A stretch of DNA of 64,000 nucleotides. Origin: Aporhodopirellula aestuarii. GTDB lineage: Bacteria; Planctomycetota; Planctomycetia; Pirellulales; Pirellulaceae. Shown in pieces: positions 17,821-25,228 of this stretch. A model generated the notes under the pieces. That model had not been told where the DNA came from. It did no database searches and saw only the letters and a list, made by a program, of their open reading frames with translations. The stretch covers positions 124,001-188,000 of the forward strand of contig NZ_JAMQBK010000024.1 in NCBI RefSeq assembly GCF_023701485.1. The letters run 5' to 3'. Position 1 is the first letter of the stretch, and each line of letters starts with the position of its first letter. The position numbers were made by a program, and so were the translations under genes.

Positions 17821-18141
17821 TTAGCGGTGCCAGTGGCCTGTGTTGTGGACGTCGTAATGACCGGGCTGTACGTGGAAGTGATTCCCGTGCCGACGGATTT
17901 GCGGTGCGTGGTAGTCGAGGTGCGTCGTGTTGTGGAATGTTGGTTGACGCCAGCCGAAGCTCGGATAGTGCGACTGATGGTGTCCATGGCCCCAATGCGA
18001 TTGAGTCACAGGTTGATAGACGTGACCGTGGTGACCGCGTCCCCAGCCATGACCATGCTGAGCTTTTGCTTCACCCCCAAGGGCGAAGGTGACTGCGGCA
18101 GCAAGTGCGATAACGGGAAGGAGCTTTTTCGTGGTCAACAT
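17821..18141 (-). CDS. Small secreted His-rich protein, duplicate B
   Basis: A 106-residue duplicate of the 17351 product with the same signal peptide plan and the same His blocks (HGHGWGRGHHGH, HWGHGHHQSHY, RRHGNHFHVQPGH). I place the start at 18141, where AAAGG precedes the ATG and the N-terminus matches duplicate A. The longer open frame to 18228 would hide the signal peptide. The unit spacing is 470 bp, and both copies run in the same direction. Confidence 0.75.
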   Translation of the reverse strand: MLTTKKLLPVIALAAAVTFALGGEAKAQHGHGWGRGHHGHVYQPVTQSHWGHGHHQSHYPSFGWRQPTFHNTTHLDYHAPQIRRHGNHFHVQPGHYDVHNTGHWHR

Positions 18142-18339
18142 GACTGAGGCCTTTCTTGTTGGGGTTGTTTCAGAGAAACGGAAGGTGGGAAACTTCCTGT
18201 GAAACAACGCAGCGTTTGTGCCAAACATGCAAAATTGCGTTTTCCCCCGTCTTTCACGCTGATTCGTGACGCAAGCCGTTCGACAGGCGAATCATATTGA
18301 CGACAAAACGAGTCCAATTGAATACGCTGATTACGTTCG

Positions 18340-18700
18340 ATGACCCCAGCAACAGCCCATTCGATCCAGCTCAATGACGTCGAGTTGCGAGCACGCGATG
18401 GCTGGGCACGCCTGACCTAACGATCAGAAATCAGACCAGCTTGCAAATCTGCACCAAGGAGATTGGCCGCGCCAGCCCGGTGCGATCCCGAACACAGACG
18501 AATATCCCAAGGTCGAATTCTTGACGCCGATCTCAAATCGAAGCCGCAAGATGATAACTGAGGCTCGACTAATGGATTATTACAACGATGTGCTCGCTCG
18601 ACTGGATGTCGATGCGGTTGACTTCGACCTCGAGGAAGCAACGCCAGCGGCAAAGCGTAACCGACGCCAATTTCAACGATTCTTAATGTTTGGAAAGTAA
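18340..18700 (+). pseudogene. Probable gene relic with a frame break
   Basis: This 660-bp stretch between annotated genes has no intact gene of good size. Two adjacent plus-strand fragments nevertheless read like protein. Frame 1 from the ATG at 18340 to the stop at 18418-18420 ends DVELRARDGWARLT. The next frame is open from 18416 to the stop at 18698, and includes a stretch MITEARLMDYYNDVLARLD from the ATG at 18551. A strong hairpin starts 2 bp after that stop, as expected for a gene end. I read it as a decayed gene with a frameshift; it could instead be a 49-residue gene at 18551. No family is recognised. Confidence 0.35.
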
Positions 18701-18701
18701 A

Positions 18702-18734
18702 AAGGACCTGCGAGCCAAAAGCTCGCAGGTCCTT
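18702..18734. terminator. Strong bidirectional terminator hairpin
   Basis: A perfect 14-bp stem, AAGGACCTGCGAGC (18702-18715) with GCTCGCAGGTCCTT (18721-18734), and a 5-nt CAAAA loop. On the minus strand it is followed by TTTACTTT, suiting the gene ending at 18801. On the plus strand it directly follows the relic stop codon. Confidence 0.85.
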
Positions 18735-18800
18735 GTCGTTTCCAAGGCAGTCGCAATTCACAGATTGCCGTGTCGTCGGTAGTCGATATGCGTTTTCGTG

Positions 18801-19427
18801 TTAAAGAGCTGGTGGAGGGCCGTCCATTTTTATGGAGGAGTCTGAGTCTTGGATGGGGGCCGACTGCTGAGATGGTTGACCTTGACGCGAGCGCGAATCG
18901 AAACTCGGCGGTGGCGATGGTTGGCGACGATCGCTGGGGGAAAGCGATGGTGGAGCGATGTATCCAGCATCGGGCGAACGTAACGGTGCCGCGTGCGAAT
19001 GTCCGTCGTGATCGTGAACATGGCCCGAATGATCGTGACCCGCGTGATTGTGAGGCTGAATAGGATTCCGTTCGTCGTATGCCGGTGCGTTGTTGAAAGG
19101 AATGTTCTGATAAGTTCTGTCTTCTAGATAGGGCGTTCCAATTGCGGCTTGCGGTTGATACTGCAATGGACAGACGCTAGTCGCTGGGCAGTACGCATCA
19201 AGCCCGCCATGTCCCAAGTAGTAGTTGTCTTGGTAGTGAGCATGATCGCCGTAATCCTGATAGTGACCTGAGTGGTAATCAAAGCCGTGATGGTAGTCGT
19301 GAGCGCGCCCGTAAACGCCGCGATGGTGGAACCCGTGATCGTGGTGATATTGAGCAGCGACAGGCTCGGCGAAATTGACTATGAAAAGAAACGCAGCGGC
19401 AGCTGTGGCAATGAATTGCGTCGGCAT
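18801..19427 (-). CDS. Secreted His/Tyr-rich protein
   Basis: A 208-residue exported protein of unknown family. The signal peptide ends near EPVAAQ (residue 26). It is followed by a His/Tyr/Asp-rich region (HHDHGFHHRG, YHHGFDYHSGHYQDYGDHAHY), a short part with two Cys (DAYCPATSVCPLQ), a second His block (HNHAGHDHSGHVHDHDGHSH), and a Ser/Pro/Gln tail. Metal buffering outside the cytoplasm is inferred from composition and from its neighbours. I use the ATG at 19427 (AAAGAG about 10 bp upstream) rather than the TTG at 19436. The strong hairpin at 18702 terminates it. Confidence 0.7.
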   Translation of the reverse strand: MPTQFIATAAAAFLFIVNFAEPVAAQYHHDHGFHHRGVYGRAHDYHHGFDYHSGHYQDYGDHAHYQDNYYLGHGGLDAYCPATSVCPLQYQPQAAIGTPYLEDRTYQNIPFNNAPAYDERNPIQPHNHAGHDHSGHVHDHDGHSHAAPLRSPDAGYIAPPSLSPSDRRQPSPPPSFDSRSRQGQPSQQSAPIQDSDSSIKMDGPPPAL

Positions 19428-19513
19428 GTTTTTCAAACTCTTTGTAAATGTTTCATCGAAATCGTTCAGCCGCTTACCCTGCGGGCCGCGTCTATGAGTG
19501 CTTCTTCACACGA

Positions 19514-19539
19514 ACCGCGTGAGACGAATCTCACGCGGT
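19514..19539. terminator. Hairpin downstream of the 19575 gene
   Basis: ACCGCGTGAGA (19514-19524) and TCTCACGCGGT (19529-19539) form a perfect 11-bp stem with a 4-nt CGAA loop. It lies just after the minus-strand stop at 19575 and has no clear T-run, so it may stabilise the mRNA 3' end rather than terminate alone. Confidence 0.55.
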
Positions 19540-19574
19540 CATACAAAATTCGTTGGTTACTCGGTGGTAGCCGC

Positions 19575-19922
19575 TTAGTGGTGGTGTCCGCCGACACCTA
19601 GAACATGGAAGCGTCCAATGTCGATGTGCAACCCGCCGTGCTGTCGGCTCGACGGAGCACGATACGCCGGTGCATACTGTTGCTGGTATCGTGGTTGATA
19701 GGTTTGGCCGTATCCATAACCGCCGTAGTTCGATTGGTATCCGTAACTGGGGTACGTTTGAATGGGCGGGTGACTGAAACCGCCGTGGTGATAGCTAGCA
19801 TGATGCCCGCCGCCGAATCCATGGTGTCCGCCGTGAAAGTAATCTGCCGCCGTGGTGTCGGTGGTTCCGGCGAAGGCAAACAGTCCTGCCGTGAGAGCGG
19901 CGATGGCGAGAAAGCGTTTCAT
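19575..19922 (-). CDS. Small secreted His/Gly/Tyr-rich protein
   Basis: A 115-residue exported protein. The signal peptide (1-26, about TTAADY) is followed by His-Gly repeats (FHGGHHGFGGGHHASYHHGG), a Tyr/Gln/Gly-rich middle (YGYQSNYGGYGYGQTYQ) and a C-terminus ending in GVGGHHH. There are no Cys and no catalytic motif. It is likely a metal-binding or surface-associated low-complexity protein, like its neighbours. It is divergent from the gene at 20219 across a 296-bp region in which I see no clear operator. Confidence 0.7.
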   Translation of the reverse strand: MKRFLAIAALTAGLFAFAGTTDTTAADYFHGGHHGFGGGHHASYHHGGFSHPPIQTYPSYGYQSNYGGYGYGQTYQPRYQQQYAPAYRAPSSRQHGGLHIDIGRFHVLGVGGHHH

Positions 19923-20218
19923 ACTGATTCATCCTGACATTTCGGGGGGAGGTTTACGGCAAGTGCCGTTGAACTCCAACCAACGCAGTTAGTGTGCCAA
20001 ACCAGAAAACCAACGATTTACGAAGGTTCCGCGAACGCCTGTGTCGTCCCCATGATGACTGAGTGCTTCGTTTAGATGACAAAAAGAGAATCAGTCGGAA
20101 GATGCGGTTAGTTGTCACCCCTCGCGTGGCTGGGTAAGATTAACTTTGTGGGTGATTTGAATGATCCGACGGATTGTGATTGCCCCGCAAAAATCCCCCC
20201 CGTAAGGAGTTTGGTTCG

Positions 20219-20845
20219 ATGAAGATTCTTCTCTCAACAGCCGTTGCCGTCATGGCGTTGGCGACTACCGCTCAAGCCCAGTGGAGCGTGCCACACACCA
20301 CCACGCACTTCGACAATGTGCCGCACACGACGACACACACTGATTACGTCCAGCATGGCAATCATGTCGATGCCGTGCCTCACACAACAACTCACGTTGA
20401 TAGCGTTCCACACACGACGACGCATTTCGATCAAGTCTCGCCTTACGGCAATCAGCAGGTGTACACACAGCAATATCAGCAACCCTATCGCTCGGCTCGT
20501 CCTGTGATTCAGGGGCAGGTGGTGCAGGGACAGTACATTCAGGGTCAGACCTATCCGCAACAGACCTACCCGCAACAGGGGCGAGTGATCTATCAAAACG
20601 GCGTTCAACAAAGCGGATACGTTCAGCCGTACCAGTCGTACCGTCCGTCCTACCAGCACGGTGGTTTGCCATCGACTCACCAACCGCATTTGCACACGCA
20701 AACGCACACCGATTACGTTCCCCACACGACCACGCATATCGACTACCAACGGCATGGCAATCATTTGCATGCCGTTCCCCACACCACGACTCACGTCGAC
20801 GCGGTTCCTCATACGACAACCCACGTTCACGGTGGTCACCACTAA
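20219..20845 (+). CDS. Secreted His-rich repeat protein (PHTTTH repeats)
   Basis: A 208-residue exported protein. The signal peptide (MKILLSTAVAVMALATTAQA) is followed by four copies of VPHTTTH-x-D, with an intervening QHGNHVD segment. A Gln/Tyr-rich spacer (about 80-150) and three further PHTTTH copies come next, with RHGNHLH, ending in HVHGGHH. Seven PHTTTH units in all present regularly spaced His pairs, which suits multi-site metal binding. TAAGGAG lies about 11 bp before the ATG at 20219 and excludes the longer frame. It precedes the TolC-like gene at 21069. Confidence 0.75.
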   Translation: MKILLSTAVAVMALATTAQAQWSVPHTTTHFDNVPHTTTHTDYVQHGNHVDAVPHTTTHVDSVPHTTTHFDQVSPYGNQQVYTQQYQQPYRSARPVIQGQVVQGQYIQGQTYPQQTYPQQGRVIYQNGVQQSGYVQPYQSYRPSYQHGGLPSTHQPHLHTQTHTDYVPHTTTHIDYQRHGNHLHAVPHTTTHVDAVPHTTTHVHGGHH

Positions 20846-21068
20846 GACTGGCCGAGAAGCGTCAGCAACCAATTGCCTCCGTCGGAATGGAATCCGACGC
20901 CTGATGGCTGAGTTTCAGCATCTTCCGCGGGCTTCTTCCGCACAACCGTTACCACCGGACTTGGATTAGGCGGGATGAGAGCGAATATTTCGATTCGATT
21001 CGATGTTTCGCTTGTACGAAACCGATGGAAAACACCGGCTGGTCTATTTTTTCACGGAGGAAAATGCG

Positions 21069-22715
21069 GTGATCGCATCCCAACCGACCAGCAATCGTTC
21101 TCGTCAATCGCGACGCCGGCGATTGCGTGCGGTCTTGAACATGATCCTTATCACAAGCTCGGCGGCGAGTTTCACGACAGGCTGTCAAAGTGTTGGCAGT
21201 CACGTTGCGAAAGTGACTCCAACGTCTGCGCAAATTAACTCGACCCCAGCGGACGAAATGCCCAGTTTATTCCAAGGCGTCGTGGATGCCCCGGTAATGA
21301 CCGTCGCGTTTGACGACGAAGTGGATGTTGGCGCGGATGAGAAGAAGTCCAGCGAAAAGTCCGCCGCGAAAGCCAGGCGAGAGGACGATGATGCGAGTTC
21401 GTTGGCGGACATCATGGCGTTGGATTCGCCAGACCAGGCAGTTGCCGACTTTGTGCAACCATTCTCCACGAGCAACGATTACTACCTTAGCGAACAACCG
21501 GCCGGACTCACTCTCGAAGCGATTGAGTCGATCGCGCTTGCCAATAATCCAACGATCGCTGAGCTTGTCGCAACAACTCAGAAGGCGGCTGGTTTCAAAA
21601 CCCAGGTTGGCCTGCGAGCAAACCCGACCGTCGGTTATCAGGCGACACAATTGGCCGACCGAGGTACCGACCAGCACACCGTTTTCATTTCGCAGACGAT
21701 TATCACCGCCGACAAACTGGCTCTCAATCGCAGCGTGCTGAACGAGGCTCTTCGTGCCCAGTTGATGCAACTCGAAGCTCAAAAGTATCGTATCGCGACT
21801 GATATTCGTGTGGCGTTTTACGACGCGTTGGCGGCTCAACAACGCGTAAACTTGATCCAAGAATTCCAGTCGGTTGCCGACACGGGAGTCGAACTTGCCG
21901 AGCAACTCAAGGAGGCTCAGGAAGGATCGCAACTGGAGGTCGTTCAAGCGAAAGTGCAACAGAACGAGATTCGTTTGGCACTGCGTCAAGCTCAAGTACA
22001 ATTTGACGCGACATGGCGAGAACTTTCGGCATTGGCGGGCAATCCCGACATGACACCGGTGCCGCTACAGGGCACATTGCCCAGTGCGGAAATCAATCTT
22101 GATTGGCCCAGCGTCGCGTCTACGATGATCGCGTCGAGTCCTGAAGTGCGCGCGGCTCATGCTCGCATCAATCAAGCTCGTGCAAACATCAGTCGCCAAG
22201 AAGTGCAGCCGATTCCAAACCTTGACGTACAATTCGCCGCCGGTGTGGACAACAGCACCGAAAACGGTTTGATCAACCTGCAGATTGGCGCACCGATTCC
22301 CGTCTTCAATAAAAACCAGGGAAACATCTGCGCCGCCCGCGCCGAGTACGCTCGGGCATCACGAGAACTCGATCGGATTCAAAACTCGATCAAGGCCCGT
22401 TTGGCTGCCGCATCACGAGCCTACGATTCGTCGCTAGTCGCTGTCGAGCAATACACGAGCGACATTCTGCCAAACGCCGAGGAAGGTCTCAAGCTAGCGG
22501 AACTCGCCTACAAAGCGGGAGAGACCAGCTTCGTGCAAGTCCTCATCGCACGACGCACGTACTTTGACACGAACTTGCAGTTCATTGTTTCTCAACAGCA
22601 ACTCGCCCAGGCTCGCGCCCGAGTCGATGGTTTTGTGCTGACCGGAGCGTTGGATGCGGTCGTAGATAACAGCGGCGACGATAGCCTTCGCGGCCTGACG
22701 CTGAGCCAGCAGTAG
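21069..22715 (+). CDS. TolC-family outer-membrane efflux lipoprotein
   Basis: A 548-residue outer-membrane channel protein of the TolC/CusC type. I chose GTG at 21069 because GGAGG sits 8 bp upstream. The N-terminus is then basic (RQSRRRRLRAVLN) with a signal ending in the lipobox-like TTGC (about residue 38), as in CusC. A charged linker (about 75-125) precedes two repeats of long coiled-coil helices that form the periplasmic tunnel, with the usual NPT, RAAHARI and KAGETSF-type sequences. It would complete the tripartite pump with the adaptor at 23715 and the RND protein at 25229. Confidence 0.88.
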   Translation: MIASQPTSNRSRQSRRRRLRAVLNMILITSSAASFTTGCQSVGSHVAKVTPTSAQINSTPADEMPSLFQGVVDAPVMTVAFDDEVDVGADEKKSSEKSAAKARREDDDASSLADIMALDSPDQAVADFVQPFSTSNDYYLSEQPAGLTLEAIESIALANNPTIAELVATTQKAAGFKTQVGLRANPTVGYQATQLADRGTDQHTVFISQTIITADKLALNRSVLNEALRAQLMQLEAQKYRIATDIRVAFYDALAAQQRVNLIQEFQSVADTGVELAEQLKEAQEGSQLEVVQAKVQQNEIRLALRQAQVQFDATWRELSALAGNPDMTPVPLQGTLPSAEINLDWPSVASTMIASSPEVRAAHARINQARANISRQEVQPIPNLDVQFAAGVDNSTENGLINLQIGAPIPVFNKNQGNICAARAEYARASRELDRIQNSIKARLAAASRAYDSSLVAVEQYTSDILPNAEEGLKLAELAYKAGETSFVQVLIARRTYFDTNLQFIVSQQQLAQARARVDGFVLTGALDAVVDNSGDDSLRGLTLSQQ

Positions 22716-22840
22716 CTACCGCCAGCAGCCGAAAACTGTCGCAAGACGCGACACTGTCGCGGTCAGGTTGACGACAAGTTGAAGATTTGTTGAGAACTGA
22801 TTTTGCGGCTTTTCCCAATGATTTGCCGTTAGATCACGAT

Positions 22841-22855
22841 TGGTACGGCTTGTGC
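22841..22855 (+). promoter_or_regulatory. Candidate sigma-54 promoter
   Basis: TGGTACGGCTTGTGC has GG and GC separated by exactly 10 nt and matches the -24/-12 consensus TGGCACG-N4-TTGC at all but two positions. It lies about 110 bp upstream of the leader gene at 22966. No enhancer-binding protein is encoded in the window. Confidence 0.4.
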
Positions 22856-22965
22856 GTTGCCCTTTCTTCGTAGTTTCACTGTAGACCCATCACTCAAAAT
22901 TCGATAGTAATACTGCGACGATTCGTCCTATTGTGCCGTTCGTCCGGGCATTTTTCAAAGCGACC

Positions 22966-23466
22966 ATGTTTCACAAGTTCCTCACCTATTCGACGATGAC
23001 CGCCGTAGTGCTTCACGCACTGCTGGGTTGTTGCGTGCATCACGCTCACGCGGGTCACACGCACAGTCACGATGTTGACCAGGTGATGGTGGACGTTCCC
23101 CACGTGGTTGGACTTAACGAAGCTGGCCACGATCACGACGGGCATTCCCACGATGGCCATCAGGCTCCGTGCTCTGATGGTGACGCGAATGAAGTTGATT
23201 CCGAACAGCCTTGTTCGCAATCGCCTTGTTCGGGTTCACATGGACCGCACGAATCCTGCGACGAAGCTGATTGCAATATCGTTGCCGATCAACGAGACAC
23301 CGACCTTTCGCAGATGTTGACCGTCGATTGGTCTCCCTTGCTGACGTATTGCTTGTCGTTGTCGTCGCAAGAATTGCTCGCACTACGGACGGAGTACGGT
23401 TCGCCCCCCGATCCGCACTGCGTGCAGTCGCCCCTCCGCCTCCAGACTCAAGTCTGGCGTCTGTAA
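22966..23466 (+). CDS. Secreted His/Cys-rich leader protein of RND operon
   Basis: A 166-residue protein. A hydrophobic N-terminus (FLTYSTMTAVVLHALLGCCVHH) suggests a signal peptide or lipoprotein signal. It is followed by His-Asp-Gly blocks (HAHAGHTHSHD, GHDHDGHSHDGHQ), then a Cys-containing acidic part (CSQSPCSGSHGPHESCDEADC), and a C-terminal tail ending QVWRL. A GTG at 22933 would add 11 residues; neither start has a clear ribosome-binding site. It sits 248 bp ahead of the adaptor gene, like the leaders at 1353 and 41118. A metal-binding role is likely; a regulatory one is possible. Confidence 0.6.
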   Translation: MFHKFLTYSTMTAVVLHALLGCCVHHAHAGHTHSHDVDQVMVDVPHVVGLNEAGHDHDGHSHDGHQAPCSDGDANEVDSEQPCSQSPCSGSHGPHESCDEADCNIVADQRDTDLSQMLTVDWSPLLTYCLSLSSQELLALRTEYGSPPDPHCVQSPLRLQTQVWRL

Positions 23467-23714
23467 TGGTCCGCTCTCGTCCGTGATTGGATGAGAGTGT
23501 TCGTGCCTCCATGCCGATGCGGAAGTCGTCAAGACTTTCGATCCTCGTGCATCAGCTCCGACACCCTTGGCGAAATCCGCTAGCGCTGATCTGTACGTCT
23601 AGCATTCGCCGATCATCTGCCACGGACGCTTCTTCGCGTTGACCTTTCTCTGATCCACACGAATCCGAATCGTGGATCGGTTTCTCCGGCAGTTGTTCCG
23701 TTGGTTTCGTTACC

Positions 23715-25217
23715 ATGAAAATCCATATGCCCAAAGTCCCCATGAAGTGGGTTTGGTTAGTCGCCACACTGATCGTTTTGATCGTCGGTGGTATTTCCTG
23801 GCAGCATTGGTTCCCGGCCACCAAGGCGTGGGTTGATCGAACCGCGGTTTCGTTCCGAGGTGGCGGCGGCGAATCGCACGAGGGTGAGGCGACTGGCGAG
23901 GCTGATCCTCATGCCGGTCACGATCATGCGGCGCATGCGGGCCACGACGACGCGACGTCGCTCGAATTGTCAAAGCAGGCGATCCGTAACATTGGCTTGT
24001 CCGACGAAACGATCCGCCCGATCAAGCTGGAGACCTTCCGCCGATCCATCACTGTTCCCGCCGTCGTCGTCGAGCGCCCTGGTCGTTCGCGAGTTCAAGT
24101 TGCCACGCCAATGACCGGCGTCGTCACACATGTTCACGCGGTACAAGGCGAAGCGGTCGAGCCGGGAAGCCTGCTGTTTCAAATTCGTTTGACGCACGAA
24201 GACCTCGTCAACGCACAAACTGATTTCGTTCGCACGCTCGGTGAACTGGACGTCGAGAATCGCGAGATCGCTCGTTTAGAGCAAGTCACCAGAAGTGGTG
24301 CGGTCGCGGGCAAGGTTCTGTTGGAGCGGCAATACTCCCGCGACAAGCTGAACGCGAATCTCGGCGCTCAGCGGGAAGCATTGCGCCTGCATGGACTGTC
24401 GGACGATCAAGTGAATCAGATCGAACGCGAGCGACGGCTGCTGCGTGAGTTGCAAATCTTCACACCAAGCGTGGACAGTCACGGTGAAGCCGAGTTGCGA
24501 TTGACCCAGCATGTCGTCCAGGCGAGCTTCGTTCAAGAAAACAAGCCTCAGCACACTGACTCTCAGCACACTGGCCCGCTGATCCTGCAAGAATTGGCCG
24601 TACACAAAGGGCAATCCGTCAACGCGGGCGAAACGCTCTGCATCCTGACCGACTATGACGAGTTGTTCATCGAAGGTCTCGCATTCGAGCAAGATATTCG
24701 GCAGCTTCGAGGTGCCTCCCAAAACGGATGGACGGTCGATGCGATCATAGAACAACCAGGTTCCGAATCCCGCGTGATCGAAGGCTTGGAAATCGCGTAT
24801 CTGGCCAACCAAGTCGATGCAACGTCGCGCACATTGAACTTCTACGTTCGGCTTCCAAACGAAGTTGCGAAGGATCGTCGTAGCGACGGCAACCGCTATG
24901 TCGAATGGCGATACATCCCTGGTCAGCGGATGCAGTTGCGAGTGCCGGTCGAAGAAATGCCGGAGCAAATCGTGGTTCCCGTCGAGGCGGTGGCGAGCGA
25001 AGGAGCGGAGACATTCGTGTTCCAGCAGAACGGCAGTCACTTCGATCGCGTGCCGGTTCATGTGAAGTACCGCGATCAGTATTCCGCTGTGATCGACAAC
25101 GACGGTTCGTTGTTCCCCGGTGACGTCATCGCCATGCGTGGTGCTCATCAAATGCAAATGGCTCTCAAAAACAAGTCTGGCGGTGGAGTTGATCCACACG
25201 CAGGCCACAACCACTAA
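23715..25217 (+). CDS. RND efflux periplasmic adaptor (CzcB/CusB-like) with His-rich segments
   Basis: A 500-residue membrane-fusion protein. One N-terminal helix (about residues 12-29) is followed by a His/Asp-rich linker (DPHAGHDHAAHAGHDD, about 65-80), a barrel-sandwich domain with TPMTGVVTHVHAVQGE (about 131-146), a helical hairpin (about 160-235) and beta-barrel/membrane-proximal domains. The C-terminus is again His-rich (DPHAGHNH). It couples the pump at 25229, which starts 11 bp downstream behind an AAGGAG site, to a TolC protein such as that at 21069. The His-rich ends probably deliver metal to the pump. Confidence 0.9.
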   Translation: MKIHMPKVPMKWVWLVATLIVLIVGGISWQHWFPATKAWVDRTAVSFRGGGGESHEGEATGEADPHAGHDHAAHAGHDDATSLELSKQAIRNIGLSDETIRPIKLETFRRSITVPAVVVERPGRSRVQVATPMTGVVTHVHAVQGEAVEPGSLLFQIRLTHEDLVNAQTDFVRTLGELDVENREIARLEQVTRSGAVAGKVLLERQYSRDKLNANLGAQREALRLHGLSDDQVNQIERERRLLRELQIFTPSVDSHGEAELRLTQHVVQASFVQENKPQHTDSQHTGPLILQELAVHKGQSVNAGETLCILTDYDELFIEGLAFEQDIRQLRGASQNGWTVDAIIEQPGSESRVIEGLEIAYLANQVDATSRTLNFYVRLPNEVAKDRRSDGNRYVEWRYIPGQRMQLRVPVEEMPEQIVVPVEAVASEGAETFVFQQNGSHFDRVPVHVKYRDQYSAVIDNDGSLFPGDVIAMRGAHQMQMALKNKSGGGVDPHAGHNH

Positions 25218-25228
25218 GGAGCCAAGCC

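Noticed and set aside
17351-18141. Insertion sequence as cause of the repeated DNA
   Set aside because: The repeated units are whole genes for secreted His-rich proteins; no transposase or terminal inverted repeats are visible, so simple tandem duplication explains it.
18417-18761. Minus-strand 114-codon frame
   Set aside because: It spans the strong terminator at 18702 and is opposite to the plus-strand relic; no start signal was seen.
24276-25214. Minus-strand open frame of 312 codons
   Set aside because: It is antisense to the adaptor gene at 23715 and has no recognisable domain.
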